64,000 bases of DNA from Paenibacillus foliorum (GTDB taxonomy: Bacteria; Bacillota; Bacilli; Paenibacillales; NBRC-103111), in NCBI RefSeq assembly GCF_013141765.1, contig NZ_WHOD01000013.1:310001-374000 (forward strand). Direction: 5' to 3'. Of the stretch, positions 34,501 through 42,550 are shown piece after piece. How positions within the stretch are numbered: position 1 is the stretch's first letter; each line of letters opens with the position of its first letter. Under the pieces are notes generated by a model. It worked only from the letters and a program-made list of their open reading frames with translations. It made no database searches and was not told where the DNA came from. Made by a program: the position numbers and the translations under genes.

Positions 34501-34561
34501 ATTTTCACATACAAAAGTACGGCCTTTACATGAGAGGGTAAGCCCACAGCACTACTATTAG

Positions 34562-34591
34562 ATTACCCTGACACACTGTTGTCAGGGTAAT
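34562..34591 (+). terminator. Terminator after the oxidoreductase gene
   Basis: ATTACCCTGACA (34562-34573) pairs perfectly with TGTCAGGGTAAT (34580-34591). The following run is TTGTGTTATTATTT. Confidence 0.8.
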
Positions 34592-34656
34592 TGTGTTATT
34601 ATTTGTTATAAGTCAAATAATTGGCAAATGAAGTTAAAAATAGGAGGTTATTTCAT

Positions 34657-35160
34657 ATGGCACATGCCTCAATAGAAATGTATGATTACCACGTATGGGC
34701 TAATAAAACTATGCTTGAACGATTAAAGGAAATTCCGCAGGACATTTACTATAAGGAAATTCAAAGCGTTTTTACTTCAATTTCGAAGGCGATGCCTCAT
34801 ATTTACATAACCGATACCTGTTGGTTGAACATCCTTTTGGGTAAAAGTATGAACGAAGCCATGGGATTTGCTAATCAAATGAAAGAGAATACCGAGGCGA
34901 AGAGTATTGAAGAACTGGAAACGTTGTTTAGCGAATCATCCGAGCAGTATAAAGCGTTTTTCAACCAACAGGAAAATATGGAAAAGACGATAGTGATAGA
35001 TAACCCATATGCAGGAATACGGGAAACTAGTTATTCAGAAATAGTCTTGCAAATTGTGAATCATGGAACGTATCACCGCGGCAATATTACGGCTATGTTA
35101 CGCCAATTGGGCCACGCCTCTATTATGACGGAATATGCTCTTTTCTGGTATTCCAAATAG
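34657..35160 (+). CDS. DinB-family metal-binding protein
   Basis: A 167-residue four-helix DinB/YfiT-like protein. The three-His-type metal site is suggested by MYDYHVWAN, MPHIYITDTCW and NHGTYHRGNITAML. Family members include thiol transferases and damage-induced proteins; the substrate is unknown. Start 34657 follows AGGAGGTT. The stop codon lies inside a 16-base tandem duplication (35151-35182). It has its own weak terminator and no operon partner. Confidence 0.85.
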   Translation: MAHASIEMYDYHVWANKTMLERLKEIPQDIYYKEIQSVFTSISKAMPHIYITDTCWLNILLGKSMNEAMGFANQMKENTEAKSIEELETLFSESSEQYKAFFNQQENMEKTIVIDNPYAGIRETSYSEIVLQIVNHGTYHRGNITAMLRQLGHASIMTEYALFWYSK

Positions 35161-35182
35161 AATTAGTTCCAAATAGAATTAG
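35151..35182. repeat. 16-bp tandem duplication across the dinB-like stop codon
   Basis: TTCCAAATAGAATTAG occurs twice with no gap (35151-35166 and 35167-35182). The first copy encodes the last residues and the stop. It looks like a recent slippage duplication. Confidence 0.9.
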
Positions 35183-35220
35183 TATCTCATTCTACCCTAA
35201 TTGCCATATCGAGTGTTGAG

Positions 35221-35249
35221 GAGCTTGCCATTTAGGCGGCTCTTTTTTT
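35221..35249 (+). terminator. Terminator after the dinB-like gene
   Basis: GAGC...GCC and GGC...GCTC form an interrupted stem followed by seven Ts. Confidence 0.65.
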
Positions 35250-35346
35250 ATAACTATTTGAATTTGAATGGATCGATAGGAATTAGTCATAAATCTACTA
35301 GATTCGTAATAGTAGTTTATAGAGGGAAAAAAGGGGGACTGCTTGT

Positions 35347-35937
35347 ATGATCACTTTCAAAAAATGGACTGGCATTTTCAATGGGAGGTCATCTGAGTCC
35401 TACCAAACGGTTCAGGTTCGTGCGCCTCGTGATTATTTTAATCGTGCCGATGCATTTATAGAGGATGTCAAATACATGACGGATGAAGAACTGACCGGAT
35501 TAAATAAAGCTTTTCTTGTGAAGCTATTATTTGATAATTTTCTCGAAAGTGTCCGGCAAGGCAAGGATTTGTACGAATACCTAGCCTCTTTGAGCAGGAT
35601 ATACGGAAGCGTCCTCACGATACCCAATAACATTAGTAAAAAAGTATCCGCTACAAGTGAACCGCCCGAATTTCATTGGCGCCTAACTAACAAAAACGGC
35701 AATAAGGAGGAACGAGAGTTCCTGACTCTTCCCATAAGGCTGCATTCAAGGGAGGTCAAACGGGTGGAAGTTTTTTTCGAAGATATGCGTTGGAAGCACC
35801 AGGAGCTTGATATAAAACTGGATGAGCTGGTATCTCTTCTTTTTATTGAATTTATTACAGCAGTTCGAAATGGTCTTACCGAGGAGACAAGCGAGGAAAT
35901 TATGGATTTCATTCTAAGTAAATGGGAAGATCGTTAA
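35347..35937 (+). CDS. Uncharacterised protein with an internal duplication
   Basis: A 196-residue cytoplasmic protein I do not recognise. It contains two similar helical halves: RADAFIEDVKYMTDEELTGL...KLLFDNFLESVRQG (about 33-72) and RVEVFFEDMRWKHQELDIKL...SLLFIEFITAVRNG (about 138-175). Both repeat the pattern R-x-x-x-F-x-E-D-(hydrophobic)-x-LLF-x-x-F-x-x-(A/S)VR-x-G. The region between is polar, with Lys/Asn-Gly-rich turns. No signal peptide or TM is seen. GGGGG upstream of ATG 35347 is a moderate binding site. It stands alone between the dinB-like and clpP-like genes. Function unknown. Confidence 0.75.
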   Translation: MITFKKWTGIFNGRSSESYQTVQVRAPRDYFNRADAFIEDVKYMTDEELTGLNKAFLVKLLFDNFLESVRQGKDLYEYLASLSRIYGSVLTIPNNISKKVSATSEPPEFHWRLTNKNGNKEEREFLTLPIRLHSREVKRVEVFFEDMRWKHQELDIKLDELVSLLFIEFITAVRNGLTEETSEEIMDFILSKWEDR

Positions 35938-36105
35938 GCATAAAGAATCAACCACTTCATTGATTTTTGATCAAACAAGGAGGGGGAGCCCGATTTAATC
36001 GTCGACCAATGATCAGGCATTGTACCGGGTTGATTGTAAGCCGCAGTATGAAAAAAAGCGAGAGAAGCTGACGGCTTAAGGTTTTACGAATACCCACTCC
36101 TCTTT

Positions 36106-36636
36106 CTAAACAATCTCGTCAATCATTCCTAGCTCTAGTGCTTCCTCTGGACTAATAAACCAATCACGCTGGTGCTCCTGAGCACTTTTAAGATCTTCCA
36201 GACGGAGATTAGATTTCGATAATAAATATTGATCGTAGATATGCTGTAATCTTTGTCCTTCATCCAACCGATTTTTCAAATGTTCCAAACGACCTCCAAT
36301 TGTATTGGAAATAGAATGATACATAAGCGTACTCAATCTGCCAAGAAACCTTTTGTGACCACTAACGGCGACAAGTAAGCTCATACTAGCTGCAAGACCA
36401 TACACATGTGTATGGATCGGTGTCTTGCTGTTATCAATCACATTAATCAGACCGAACCCGTCGTAAACATTCCCACCGTTGCTATTGATAATTAAATCGA
36501 TGGGAACATGCTTGTAATCCTTCTCTTTCTTATCCTTTTCATCGTCTAATTGATTAATCCTTAGTATATTCTCAACTATAGCTTTAACTGAGTTCTTATT
36601 AATTCCATCAAATAAATACAAGGTTCTTTCGTTCAT
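36106..36636 (-). CDS. ClpP-family serine protease paralogue
   Basis: A 176-residue ClpP-fold protease with the nucleophile in GLAASMSLLVAVSG, His in STLMYHSIS, and Asp in QRDWFISPEEALELGMIDEI, so the triad seems complete. It differs from housekeeping ClpP in lacking the N-terminal axial-loop region (it begins NERTLYLFDGI), in a Lys/Asp-rich insert (about 31-44, DDEKDKKEKDYK), and in length (usual about 195). No Clp ATPase gene is adjacent. GGAGAG precedes the ATG. It may work in mixed rings or on small substrates without an unfoldase. Confidence 0.83.
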   Translation of the reverse strand: MNERTLYLFDGINKNSVKAIVENILRINQLDDEKDKKEKDYKHVPIDLIINSNGGNVYDGFGLINVIDNSKTPIHTHVYGLAASMSLLVAVSGHKRFLGRLSTLMYHSISNTIGGRLEHLKNRLDEGQRLQHIYDQYLLSKSNLRLEDLKSAQEHQRDWFISPEEALELGMIDEIV

Positions 36637-36757
36637 TTATATAACTCTCCAGTCTCAACGGCTTAATGATACCATTAATGTATTCCTCACTTTAAGACTT
36701 CGTAACCCATAAGTTATTGTTTTTTCTAATCTGGGCAATCAGTAGGTATCGTAAGCA

Positions 36758-36806
36758 CAAAAAAGGATAGTCTCGTTGCCATAGGCAGTCGAGCTATCCT
36801 TTTTTC
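36758..36806. terminator. Orphan bidirectional terminator between divergent genes
   Basis: AAAAAAGGATAG (about 36759-36770) pairs with CTATCCTTTTTT; the loop holds CTCGTTGCC/GGCAGTCGAG complementarity. It lies upstream of both neighbouring genes, so it ends no recognised gene. It may mark the 3' end of a small RNA or lost gene. Confidence 0.75.
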
Positions 36807-36924
36807 TTTTATTAATCTGTCAGTGGGACAATTCCAATTAATCTGAACTTTACCTTGTAAAATAGTCAGTAAGATCATATGGTTAACGATATGAAGACTT
36901 GGGGAATTTGAAGGAGAATTAGTA

Positions 36925-37785
36925 ATGTCAATAGAACCAGATGTTAAACCTATTATTAAAATGCTTCAACATGAAGGTATTATTACCCTTGTCGATCCGA
37001 ATATTGGAAGAATGAGTGGATCTACGGATGGACTCGTTTATACGCTTTTAGAAGATAATGAGCCGAAATACGTTATAAAACTGGACAGTCCACAACAAAT
37101 AACCTATGTTGAACAATTTTTTCATGCTTATCCGCAGGTTGCCCTGTTGCCTAAACTTCTCTATACCGATCGTTCACATAAGTATATTGTGTATTCCTAC
37201 CTAGCAGGTACAACCCATTACAACCGCGGATCCAAAATCGATTGGATGACTGTATTGGTCGAAGAACTGTTCAATCATTACAAAAAGTCTAATCCCTCGG
37301 CGAAATGGGGCAGGCTGGGACTACCTCGACAATCCTGGCGTGAATTCAATAGGTATAGTGTGGAAGCAGCGCGTATTAATTTGGGCAGTCTGCTGCCAGA
37401 AGAGGATTATTCCCAAGTTAACTTACTCGTTGACCGCATGTGGGAAGAGCCAGATGAGAAATATTTGCTTCACGGCGACACGGGTGTCCACAATTTCGTG
37501 TTTAAAGATTCAACATTAACTGGAATTATCGATCCCTCGCCGATGGTTGGTCCTCTGATCTATGACTTTACTTACGCTTTTTGTTCCTCACCGGACGATA
37601 TGGATCTAGAAACATTATTTGGAGCTTTTTCATCCCTTAATTATGGATCCATGGAGAGATCAAGACTTATAGAAGAAGTGATCGTTCAACTATATAACCG
37701 AATGGGAATCTGTGCAAAAGTCCATCCACATGATTGGGAGGATTACCTTAAAGCTTGGGAGTACTGGAGAATCCTTATTAAGTGA
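36925..37785 (+). CDS. APH-family phosphotransferase (small-molecule kinase)
   Basis: A 286-residue kinase-fold protein. Catalytic loop LLHGDTGVHNFVF and metal site GIIDPSPMVGPLIYDFTYAF match the APH/choline-kinase superfamily; the N-lobe has YVIKLDSPQQITYVEQFF. It resembles uncharacterised Paenibacillus/Bacillus phosphotransferases more than resistance enzymes. AAGGAGAAT precedes ATG 36925. It overlaps tail to tail by 8 bases with a small ORF on the other strand. The substrate is unknown. Confidence 0.8.
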   Translation: MSIEPDVKPIIKMLQHEGIITLVDPNIGRMSGSTDGLVYTLLEDNEPKYVIKLDSPQQITYVEQFFHAYPQVALLPKLLYTDRSHKYIVYSYLAGTTHYNRGSKIDWMTVLVEELFNHYKKSNPSAKWGRLGLPRQSWREFNRYSVEAARINLGSLLPEEDYSQVNLLVDRMWEEPDEKYLLHGDTGVHNFVFKDSTLTGIIDPSPMVGPLIYDFTYAFCSSPDDMDLETLFGAFSSLNYGSMERSRLIEEVIVQLYNRMGICAKVHPHDWEDYLKAWEYWRILIK

Positions 37786-37969
37786 AACAGAGAATCATCA
37801 TAAGGTCTTCTTCTGTCAAGACTAGTAGCCCGCTATCAGATCGTTTAAAGAAGTAGCCAGTCCTTTCGATTTTATGGAGAAGATTAATTAACCGAGACTC
37901 ATTGATTCCAAGTAATGAAGCTGTTTCATTTACGCTAAATAATTTTTCTTCTACTATAAGTTCAATCAT
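37778..37969 (-). CDS. Small helix-turn-helix protein
   Basis: A 63-residue ORF: EKLFSVNETASLLGINESRL looks like an excisionase/MerR-type DNA-binding helix-turn-helix, followed by FFKRSDSGLLVLTEEDLMMI. TAGGTG lies before the ATG. It overlaps the 3' end of the APH-family gene by 8 bases. It could be a genuine small DNA-binding protein; its role is unknown. Confidence 0.5.
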   Translation of the reverse strand: MIELIVEEKLFSVNETASLLGINESRLINLLHKIERTGYFFKRSDSGLLVLTEEDLMMILCFT

Positions 37970-38115
37970 TGAACACCTACCATATGTTAGTTAGTTGATT
38001 TCGTATGGATTACTTTATCAAATACCTAGTAAAAAGTAACTCGAACCCTGTCGGGGAAAAAATGTTCTTCTAAAGGGTTCATTTTTTGTTCAAATATTTG
38101 CATAATAAAAAACGC

Positions 38116-38147
38116 TTGACCCTGACACTACTGTCAGACTTTATACT
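38116..38147 (+). promoter_or_regulatory. MerR-type promoter with operator in an overlong spacer
   Basis: -35 TTGACC (38116-38121) and -10 TATACT (38142-38147) are 20 bases apart. The perfect inverted repeat CTGACA-CTAC-TGTCAG (38122-38137) fills the spacer. This is the arrangement at which MerR proteins activate by DNA untwisting, so the regulator gene and thioredoxin are likely autoregulated. Confidence 0.75.
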
Positions 38148-38181
38148 AGTAATAAGCCATTCTCATACCCGGGGGATTGTA

Positions 38182-38547
38182 ATGAAGATAGGTGAACTTT
38201 CGCGATTGACAGGTGTCAGCATCCGCTCGCTGCGGTATTACGAAAAACAGGGATTAATTGCATCGGTACGCCTAACCAATGGATACCGCGATTTCAGCCC
38301 ACTCACCGAGGAAACGGTGAAGACGATCAAATTATATTTAAATCTAGGATTGACTACAGAACAGATTGCGGGATTTTTGAATTGCGTGCTTCAGAATAAA
38401 GAGGCGTTCTGTACAGAGGTCATGCCGATTTATAATCAGAAACTCGAAGAGATCGAACGGCAAATCATCGAGTTGAATCAAATCAGAGCCAATCTCCTGG
38501 ATCGCATGGCTTACGTGCGGCTTGAAGGGGGAGCAAATAACAGATAG
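38182..38547 (+). CDS. MerR-family regulator
   Basis: A 121-residue regulator: MKIGELSRLTGVSIRSLRYY (helix-turn-helix), EKQGLIASVRLTNGYRDFSP (wing), then a dimerisation helix to the C-terminus. Two cysteines near 75 and 85 (LNCVLQNKEAFCTEV) sit close to where SoxR/CueR-type sensors bind metals or clusters, but the motif matches no known class exactly. Start 38182 is at the normal family start; the upstream ATG would precede the promoter -10. The thioredoxin gene follows after 14 bases in the same operon. Confidence 0.88.
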   Translation: MKIGELSRLTGVSIRSLRYYEKQGLIASVRLTNGYRDFSPLTEETVKTIKLYLNLGLTTEQIAGFLNCVLQNKEAFCTEVMPIYNQKLEEIERQIIELNQIRANLLDRMAYVRLEGGANNR

Positions 38548-38561
38548 GAAGGTGAGGGAAA

Positions 38562-38879
38562 ATGGCTCTAACCATTGCGCAAAATGACGCCATGCTGAAG
38601 TCAATACTTCGTGAAGGTGTAGTTCTTGTCGACTATGGCGCACCATGGTGTCCGCCCTGTAAGACTTTACTCCCCATATTGGAAGAGATAGATCTGGAAA
38701 TGACTGGAAAAGTCCGAATAGTGAAAGTGAACTGCGAGGACTTACCTGTATCCGCCGCTGAAGCCGGCGTCATGGGCATGCCAACGGTTATTGTTTATAA
38801 AGAAGGGCAGCCTTTAGAAAAAGTCGTGGGGCTCCGACCCAAAGCGCAGTATCGAAATATGCTTGAAAAGCATTTGTGA
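38562..38879 (+). CDS. Thioredoxin with a CPPC active site
   Basis: A 105-residue thioredoxin-fold protein: VLVDYGAPWCPPCKTLLPIL, a kinked central helix, and the cis-Pro in GVMGMPTVIVYKEG. The active site is C-P-P-C rather than the usual C-G-P-C, which shifts the redox potential. It has no signal peptide, so it is cytoplasmic. It is co-transcribed with the MerR regulator whose promoter carries a MerR-type operator, suggesting inducible thiol repair; no thioredoxin reductase gene is adjacent. Confidence 0.9.
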   Translation: MALTIAQNDAMLKSILREGVVLVDYGAPWCPPCKTLLPILEEIDLEMTGKVRIVKVNCEDLPVSAAEAGVMGMPTVIVYKEGQPLEKVVGLRPKAQYRNMLEKHL

Positions 38880-38932
38880 AACCGAGTGGACTAGGTAAGA
38901 TGTGAAACAGTGATTAGATTGGAAGGAAAAGG

Positions 38933-38974
38933 AAGAAGAGCGAGGGGCTGCATTGCTGGGCTCTCGCTCTTCTT
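38933..38974. terminator. Bidirectional terminator between thioredoxin and kinase genes
   Basis: AAGAAGAGCGAG (38933-38944) pairs with CTCGCTCTTCTT (38963-38974). It serves both converging genes. Confidence 0.9.
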
Positions 38975-38994
38975 ATTGGTTGCGATGAACATCA

Positions 38995-40431
38995 TCAGGG
39001 TGTAACAGTCACAGGCAATACGACATCAATTGTCGTTCCTACACCCATACAGCTGTTGATATACAGATTTCCTTGATGGGCCTCAATAATTTTATAACAC
39101 ATCATCAAACCTAAGCCTGTCCCTTTTTCTTTGGTTGTATAGAAGGGTTCTCCCAGCCGTTGGATCAAGTCCTCAGGAATGCCGTCCCCCTGATCAATTA
39201 AGCGAATGAGGAGATGATCTTCATTTTGCATATGGGCAACGATATGGATTTCTCCACCCTCAGGCATGGCTTCAATGGCATTTTTCAAGAGGTTAATGAA
39301 CACCTGTTTAATTTGTATTTCGGAACATGGAAGAAGGGGAAGATGATCTTCTATCTCCACTTTTATTTGGACGTTATACAAGATAGCTTGGGAGTCTAAC
39401 AAGGTAATTACGTTTTGAATCATAGTTGTAATATTATTACTTTGGAAATTCGTAACCTGTGGCTTTGCAATAATCAAAAACTCGCTAACAATACAGCTGA
39501 TTCGGTCTATTTCAGGTATCATGATGTCATAGTAGTCATTTTTAGAGCCTGATTGCATTAATTGTAAAAATCCGCGTAATGAGGTCAAAGGATTGCGAAT
39601 TTCGTGGGCCAGCCCCGCCGCTAATTGGCCGACAACATTTAGCTTATCGGACTTTCGCAGAAATTCCTCCGTCCTTTTACGCTCGCTAATATCTCGGGTT
39701 GTACCAGCTAATGCAATGACATTGCCCGCTTTATCCTTAATAGGGGATACGGTTACACACACATGGATTATTTCTCCGTCTTTTCGCTGCCTAATAGTTT
39801 CACGATTCGTAATCTTCTCTCCGGCTTGTAATTGCTTACATATAACTTCAAGGTCGTTCTTCATATGTTCGGGGAATATCGGTACTGTTTTTCCGACAAG
39901 CTCTTTCTCAATCCAGCCGAATATTTGTTGAAAAGCACGGTTCACCCGAATTACTTTACCTTCCGTATCTGTGATACATATGCCATCGGCAGAATTTTCA
40001 ATTAAAGATTCCAACAATTCCTTGGTTGCTCTAAGTTCTTCCTCTGCTCTCTTTCGTTCGGTAATATCCACGCAGGATGCAATCACTTCGACTACCTTGC
40101 CAGATTTCCGGATCGGTCTTAACGAAGCCAGATAGTAAACCCCTTCAATCTCACCTTCATAGGTAATATTCTCTTCACCATGCCATGCGCGATTATAAAA
40201 TGATTCTTTGTACGCCGCGATTTCAATAGAAAGAATATCCTTAAGCTCCCTCCCTACAATGTCTTGAGGGGTCAGTTTCATTTTTGACAATAAATTTCCT
40301 GTGCAGAACGTATGTATAAATCGACCCTTTACTTGTTTAACCTTAAAAGTCATCCCTTGCTGTTCTCGTAAAGTTTCCTCAAGTTCTAGTTGTGCAAATT
40401 GTAAGAGCTTACTCGTCGTCCATTTATCCAT
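38995..40431 (-). CDS. Soluble PAS-domain histidine kinase (sporulation-kinase type)
   Basis: A 478-residue cytoplasmic kinase without TM helices. Two PAS/PAC units (about 30-135, ending VIASCVDITERKRAE, and 137-260, ending ALAGTTRDISERKRTE) precede HisKA with phospho-His in AGLAHEIRNPLTSLRGFL, then HATPase (LLKNAIEAMPEGG, DQGDGIPEDL, KGTGLGLMMCYKII). The H-box and PAS layout resemble KinA/KinE-type kinases that feed the Spo0 phosphorelay; no response regulator is adjacent, as expected for those. Start 40431 follows GGGAGAG; the ATG at 40485 lacks a site. Confidence 0.88.
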   Translation of the reverse strand: MDKWTTSKLLQFAQLELEETLREQQGMTFKVKQVKGRFIHTFCTGNLLSKMKLTPQDIVGRELKDILSIEIAAYKESFYNRAWHGEENITYEGEIEGVYYLASLRPIRKSGKVVEVIASCVDITERKRAEEELRATKELLESLIENSADGICITDTEGKVIRVNRAFQQIFGWIEKELVGKTVPIFPEHMKNDLEVICKQLQAGEKITNRETIRQRKDGEIIHVCVTVSPIKDKAGNVIALAGTTRDISERKRTEEFLRKSDKLNVVGQLAAGLAHEIRNPLTSLRGFLQLMQSGSKNDYYDIMIPEIDRISCIVSEFLIIAKPQVTNFQSNNITTMIQNVITLLDSQAILYNVQIKVEIEDHLPLLPCSEIQIKQVFINLLKNAIEAMPEGGEIHIVAHMQNEDHLLIRLIDQGDGIPEDLIQRLGEPFYTTKEKGTGLGLMMCYKIIEAHQGNLYINSCMGVGTTIDVVLPVTVTP

Positions 40432-40593
40432 ATGTTCTCTCCCATGGTAGCATTGTTTAAATATTACATTCGACGACTCAGACACAATTCCTTTCGCCTT
40501 GTTGGGGTTGTTTCAAAGCATGCACAAGCTTATGATATATTCATATCAATCCGACACAGGTGATAAGAAACTTAGTAAAGTAGGTTCTAATGG

Positions 40594-42144
40594 ATGACAC
40601 ATACCGATCAACAAATTTACCGCTTCAGTGAAGCACCGATATGGGAGCTTCAGCGATCCTATTATGAAGAGCAGGGGATCAATGCTTGGCAGAGCGAAGA
40701 AGTGCCGCAGTACATTACGAATAATCCAATTATTGCGTTGGCTTATGCGGAAATTATATTTGGATTTCTTCAAGATAGAGCCAGGTTAGGCGATACGTCT
40801 GCACCCGTTACGATTCTGGAGCTTGGAGCGGGTTCAGGGCGATTAGCGTTTCATATCCTCAAAGAGCTATGTGAGTTAAGGGATTATGCGGGCATTCTGA
40901 TTCCTTCTTTTCGTTATGTAATGAGTGATTTAGCTGGCTCCAATATCTCCTATTGGCAGCAGCATCGGAGCTTGTACCCTTTTGTTCAGAAAGGGATTTT
41001 GGATTTCGCACAATTCGATGCCGTGCAGGATACGGAGCTCAGCTTGACGCAATCTAACGTCTTCATAAGACCTGGTGATTTGGAGCAGCCTCTGCTGATT
41101 ATCGGCAATTACTTTTTTGACAGTATCCCTCAAGAACTGCTGTATGTGGATGAAGGCAAGGTTTATGAGTGTGACGTTTCCCTGCAGTTTCCGGATGGGG
41201 CCGCCGATATTAGCACATCGGATAAACTGAAGCAAGTCCTCCCCGAGTATCATTATCGCAGGGCAAGCATATACGAGCAGGACTCCTATCCGTACCACGA
41301 CGTTATAGAGCTGTATAGGCAAAAGCTGGAGGATTCCCATGTTCTCTTTCCAGCCGTAGGACTGGCATGTTTAGAACGACTTAGTCAATTGTCGCAAGAA
41401 GGCTTTCTGCTGCTTACAGCCGATAAAGGCGACCATCGACTAGAGAGCTGGGAATATGTCGAGGCGCCTAAGCTGATCCATCACGGAAGCTTCTCCTTGG
41501 AGGCTAACTACCATGCCATTCAACATGTTTATGAACAAAAGGGTGCGGAGACTTTATTCACGACGCATCAGTATAACAACTTAAATGTAGGCTGTATTTT
41601 CATGCTTCAAGACCCTAGAAGCTATGCCCATTCCCGTCTCGCTTATCGACGGTTTGTAGATCGTTTTGGACCGGATGATTTTTTTAATATGAAAGAATGG
41701 TTTGATGAGCATTTGGAACAAATGGAGCTATCCCAGCTTCATTCTTATTGGAAATTGGGCAGCTATGATGCTCAATTATTCCTTCAGAGCGCCAAGCGCA
41801 TTTCGAAGCTGCTTCCAACTAGTAATGAGAAAGAAATGAACGACATTCGCAACGGGATCCATCTGATGTGGAAGGGTTACTACCCTATGGAGGAGAAGCA
41901 TGATTTAGCTTTAGACTGTGGTATGCTTTTGTATCAGATGGACTTATATGAGGATGCGTTAGCCTTCTTTGAACGTTCATCAAGTGAGTCTAAGGCGGAA
42001 TCCTCTGTACTTTATAGTATGGCCATATGCTGCTATGAGGCTGGTATTCATGATGATGCAAGGGAGTATGCTCATAGAGCTTTAGCCATGGAGCCTGAGC
42101 ATGAAGAGGCTTTGGAGCTATTGATGCTATTGAATGTAAAATAA
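40594..42144 (+). CDS. SAM methyltransferase (MidA-like) with C-terminal TPR repeats
   Basis: A 516-residue protein. The N-terminal half has motif I ILELGAGSGRLAFHILKELC and the MidA/NDUFAF7-like IGNYFFDSIPQELLYVD, so it is probably a protein arginine- or small-molecule methyltransferase. The last 100 residues hold two or three tetratricopeptide-like helices (LYEDALAFFERSSSES, SVLYSMAICCYEAGIHDDAR, YAHRALAMEPEHEEALELL) suited to binding a protein partner. The ribosome site is weak (AGTAGGT). It is monocistronic. The target is unknown. Confidence 0.8.
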   Translation: MTHTDQQIYRFSEAPIWELQRSYYEEQGINAWQSEEVPQYITNNPIIALAYAEIIFGFLQDRARLGDTSAPVTILELGAGSGRLAFHILKELCELRDYAGILIPSFRYVMSDLAGSNISYWQQHRSLYPFVQKGILDFAQFDAVQDTELSLTQSNVFIRPGDLEQPLLIIGNYFFDSIPQELLYVDEGKVYECDVSLQFPDGAADISTSDKLKQVLPEYHYRRASIYEQDSYPYHDVIELYRQKLEDSHVLFPAVGLACLERLSQLSQEGFLLLTADKGDHRLESWEYVEAPKLIHHGSFSLEANYHAIQHVYEQKGAETLFTTHQYNNLNVGCIFMLQDPRSYAHSRLAYRRFVDRFGPDDFFNMKEWFDEHLEQMELSQLHSYWKLGSYDAQLFLQSAKRISKLLPTSNEKEMNDIRNGIHLMWKGYYPMEEKHDLALDCGMLLYQMDLYEDALAFFERSSSESKAESSVLYSMAICCYEAGIHDDAREYAHRALAMEPEHEEALELLMLLNVK

Positions 42145-42214
42145 AGGTTGAGTTAAGAATAAAATCTAATAATTGAAGTGACTTCTGTGCATCATAACAG
42201 ACGAGGTGGTTATG

Positions 42215-42550
42215 ATGAATCAAGGTCCAACGAATGAAAATCAAAATTACGAACAAATTTATCAAGAGTATAGACAACAGGGTGAAATGCAAGCAGAGCA
42301 AGATCAAATGCAGACCGCGACTACAGACGGCAAAGAGCATATCGTAGCCGTACGTAAAAACAATGACGGCGACATTATTGCGATTCAAACGTCGGCAGGG
42401 CGTGAACTCGATTATGTAACTGCTTTGAGCGAGGCGAAAGCAGGTGCTCTGGCCAATGTGGATGTGTACCATCGCTATGGCCGCGATATTCTGCGAAGCG
42501 AACCTGACGGTGTTAAAGAGAACAATCTGGATAATCTGCCTACGTTTTAG
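42215..42550 (+). CDS. DUF3892-domain protein
   Basis: A 111-residue protein. The first 40 residues are Gln/Asn-rich and polar. The DUF3892 domain follows: HIVAVRKNNDGDIIAIQTSA, GRELDYVTALSEAKAGALAN, VDVYHRYGRDILRSEPDG. The family is widespread in Bacillales, of unknown function. ATG 42215 lies 8 bases after GAGG; ATG 42212 is an alternative. Confidence 0.87.
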   Translation: MNQGPTNENQNYEQIYQEYRQQGEMQAEQDQMQTATTDGKEHIVAVRKNNDGDIIAIQTSAGRELDYVTALSEAKAGALANVDVYHRYGRDILRSEPDGVKENNLDNLPTF

